DNA of 33,125 bases, taken from positions 1-33,125 of the forward strand of contig JALEKO010000033.1 of assembly GCA_022769085.1 (NCBI GenBank), in the 5' to 3' direction. The position numbers were made by a program, and so were the translations under genes. Shown one piece after another: positions 31,055 through 33,125 of this stretch. The notes under the pieces are model-generated. The model was not told where the DNA came from. It did no database searches and saw only the letters and a program-made list of their open reading frames with translations. Source of the DNA: Peptoniphilaceae bacterium (GTDB lineage Bacteria > Bacillota > Clostridia > Tissierellales > Peptoniphilaceae). Numbering within the stretch: position 1 is the stretch's first letter; each line of letters opens with the position of its first letter.

Positions 31055-33125
31055 ATGAGTACAAAAGAAAAAGGTAAAAAAGAATTAAAATTTACCACAA
31101 TCGCAACCGCAGTTGCAATTGCAACAGCACTTTCTGTTAATGAAGGTGCATTTGCATCTGAAGAAACAGTAGATTTAACCGTAGAAAAAGAAGTAAGTGA
31201 AGATTTACTAGAAACATCAGAAAATGTTGAAGAAACTTCAGAAGAAACAGATGGGGAAGAAACATCATTAAATGTTTTAGGCTCAAGCTTAACTGTTAAA
31301 GAAGGTGAAATTTTAACCGAAAGTTTAGTTAGAAGTGCACTTTCAAATTTACCAGAAGATGCAAGCATTTCTTTTGACGGCTTAAATGAAGCTGTAAATG
31401 AAAGTAAAGCTATTTTAGTTACAGTAACATCTTTGGGAAATGAACAAGCAGCTATTGTAAACTTAAAAGTTGAAAAAGAAGAAGAAGCTAAAGAAGAAGT
31501 AGCAGATGAAGCTTACACAAAAGAAGAAACAACTTTAACAGAAGTTTCAGAAAATCTTCCAGAAGTTGATGCAAAAGAAGTTACTTTTGCAGACTTAAAA
31601 AACCCAGAATTTGTAGAAGCTCACCCAGAATACAAAGAAGTTTTAAAACTTGCACAAGCTTTTGAAAGTGGAAATTATGAAACACTTGAAGCAAAACTTT
31701 CACTTGTAGATTCAACAATTGCAGATAACCAAACAAATACAGCACTTCTTGGTGTACTTGAAGAGTTAAAAAGAGCACTTAAATTAAGCGATGAAACAAT
31801 ATCACTTCCTTATACAACTCTTTTCACAGGCACAACAAGAGAAGCAAACGGACTAATTTACTTTGCTGCAGCTGAACCAGAAGAAAGTGAATCTATTGCA
31901 GATGCAAACAATTCTGTACACGGCTATGCAGGAGTTATTACTCAAGGAGATATAAACTTACCTTTAGAAGGAAAACAAGGTGAAGAGTTTAAACCAATTC
32001 AAGGAATAAAAGTTTATTTCCAATGGTTTGAAGATGGTGGAAGAGTTTCACCAGTTTATTATGCAACATCTGGACCAGATGGACAATTCCATATTTTAGC
32101 AAAACCATACCTTGCACCAGACGGAGAACTTATAAAATTTGATTCAGACCCAACAGTTTCTGGTGGACACGAAAAATATAGACTATGGGTTGATAAAACA
32201 ACTATTCCAGAAGGCTATGCACTTCATTATATAACAGGTGAACAAGTTGCAGTTCCATATAATTCATCTTTAACAATAACAGCAGCAGGCTCAGGCCAAA
32301 GTACAACAAAAAATACTTGGCATGATGTTAAAGTTTTACTTAGAAAACTTCCAGGCGACTTAATGCATAAAAAAGATGCCACAGAAACAGAAGCAAGAGT
32401 TTCAAATGCTGCTGCCGGTGGAACAATAGAAGGTAGAGTAGGCTGGGATTACAGTTCAGGTGCTGGTGGAGTTCAATGGAAAATGATTAGTCAAATAGAT
32501 TCCCCTGCAGCAGGCGTTACAGTTAGAGGTTCATACCTTTCAGATTATGCCATGAAAAAAATCTATAGCCTAGAAACTGTACAAAGACTAGGGCTTAATG
32601 AAATAGATGATATACGTGGTTCTAAATGGACACCAGCACTTGAAGATCAACTTCAAACTTGGATTCAAGGAGAAGTTAAAAAAGACCCTACTAATTGGAT
32701 TGCAGAAACAGTAACAGCAAAAACTAATGCTGAAGGAAAATATGTAATTCAATTTAAAGGAACTTGGGGTTATTTACCAAATAAAGATAGCACAAAGCCA
32801 GAACCAGGAAATAAATGGACACCTGATCAAATAAGTCGTTTAGGCACTGTTGCAAAATCAGCAACTGAAGGAAGCTTTGATGGCTCACCTTTAATACCAA
32901 ATAGAAAAGCAGATGTAAAACATATCAATTGGGAATGGCTATATGTTTCAGTAGATGATACTGAAGATTTAAGAGTTACAACACCATTTAATTATAACTA
33001 TTACACAGGTTCTAATGATAAATGGGGCTTCCATAATGGTTGGAATAATAATAATATAGCAGGCTTATATACTACAGTTGGTGATGGTGTAATTAATGCA
33101 CAAAGAAGTTCATTTAGAGCAGACT
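31055..33125 (+). CDS. Large secreted surface protein, N-terminal part (runs off the window)
   Basis: 690 residues are visible and no stop is reached. ATG 31055 has GAGGAG 5 nt upstream. Residues 1-34 are a signal peptide without the YSIRK motif (basic MSTKEKGKKELK, hydrophobic core, cut likely after GAFA). Residues 35-70 are a Glu/Ser/Thr-rich linker. Residues ~71-140 look like a small beta domain and ~141-235 are a charged, partly helical region. From ~280 the sequence resembles repeated carboxypeptidase-regulatory or prealbumin-like beta domains (GIKVYFQWFEDGGRV, SGPDGQFHILAKPY, later AEGKYVIQFKGTW). The Asn/Trp/Gly-rich part near the end (WGFHNGWNNNN) suggests an adhesin or glycan-binding face, but I do not recognise a ligand. 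An LPXTG end, if present, lies outside. Confidence 0.85.
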   Translation, partial: MSTKEKGKKELKFTTIATAVAIATALSVNEGAFASEETVDLTVEKEVSEDLLETSENVEETSEETDGEETSLNVLGSSLTVKEGEILTESLVRSALSNLPEDASISFDGLNEAVNESKAILVTVTSLGNEQAAIVNLKVEKEEEAKEEVADEAYTKEETTLTEVSENLPEVDAKEVTFADLKNPEFVEAHPEYKEVLKLAQAFESGNYETLEAKLSLVDSTIADNQTNTALLGVLEELKRALKLSDETISLPYTTLFTGTTREANGLIYFAAAEPEESESIADANNSVHGYAGVITQGDINLPLEGKQGEEFKPIQGIKVYFQWFEDGGRVSPVYYATSGPDGQFHILAKPYLAPDGELIKFDSDPTVSGGHEKYRLWVDKTTIPEGYALHYITGEQVAVPYNSSLTITAAGSGQSTTKNTWHDVKVLLRKLPGDLMHKKDATETEARVSNAAAGGTIEGRVGWDYSSGAGGVQWKMISQIDSPAAGVTVRGSYLSDYAMKKIYSLETVQRLGLNEIDDIRGSKWTPALEDQLQTWIQGEVKKDPTNWIAETVTAKTNAEGKYVIQFKGTWGYLPNKDSTKPEPGNKWTPDQISRLGTVAKSATEGSFDGSPLIPNRKADVKHINWEWLYVSVDDTEDLRVTTPFNYNYYTGSNDKWGFHNGWNNNNIAGLYTTVGDGVINAQRSSFRAD

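Noticed and set aside
1-33125. tRNA or rRNA genes, insertion sequences, prophage genes
   Set aside because: No cloverleaf, rRNA segment, transposase, integrase or terminal repeat pair was seen on either strand by reading; a tRNA scan could not be run.

Overview
The window is very AT-rich, by eye about a quarter to 30% GC. It carries anaerobe genes (rubredoxin, a flavodoxin/ferredoxin fusion) and Gram-positive genes (a YSIRK/GS-type surface protein, a tandem pair of glycolipid-type glycosyltransferases, an Ile T-box, the cysS-rlmB-yacP cluster). This fits a host-associated Gram-positive anaerobic coccus of the Peptoniphilaceae (Parvimonas, Finegoldia, Peptoniphilus and relatives). The genus is inference only.

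Layout. 1-2217 (minus): a cell-wall-type adhesin whose frame is interrupted by a TAA at 168-170, with an unusual leader. 2295-4372 (minus): EFR1-type ferredoxin and M29 aminopeptidase. 4456-6249: oligoendopeptidase F, broken by one in-frame TAA. 6373-7392: an orphan response regulator and an SdpI-like membrane protein, converging on a shared terminator. 7609-9832: two overlapping GT4 glycosyltransferases. 9954-12915: a CNNM/CorC-type transporter and a CBS-containing manganese pyrophosphatase. 12981-13800 (minus): rubredoxin and a TVP38/VTT membrane protein. 13920-16301: RsbW-like ATPase, aldose epimerase, arginine deiminase. 16332-17387 (minus): CorA. 17519-19993: mntP, a nucleoside-hydrolase-like gene, an ArAE-type membrane protein and a nitroreductase in one compact run. 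20028-20258: a candidate small RNA and a short terminated gltX leader. 20341-25506: gltX, cysS, rlmB, yacP and an RpoD-like sigma factor. 25544-26832: a lone ABC ATPase and a divergent AMMECR1-like protein. 26835-30223: T-box and ileS. 30224-31054: a long AT-rich gap full of dyads. 31055 to the end: the first 690 residues of a large secreted surface protein.

Most striking observation. The adhesin at 168-1931 has a sigma-70-type promoter (2189-2217, minus). Its transcript would carry a 37-codon leader ORF with a good ribosome-binding site. Six perfect AAGAG repeats lie inside that ORF. Its stop codon sits one base before an 18-bp intrinsic-terminator hairpin with a U-tract, upstream of the adhesin. 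The repeat unit is 5 bp, so slippage changes the leader reading frame. In the two other frames translation ends 40 or 59 nt earlier. The arrangement looks like a phase-variable transcription attenuator, in which repeat number decides whether a ribosome reaches, and can open, the terminator. This is a hypothesis read from the sequence. The simpler alternative is that the hairpin only terminates the upstream operon.

The rest is mostly housekeeping. Second-tier curiosities are the two single-codon nonsense interruptions, a candidate SD-targeting small RNA, a sigma factor in the slot usually held by sigH, and several family members that lack signature residues.
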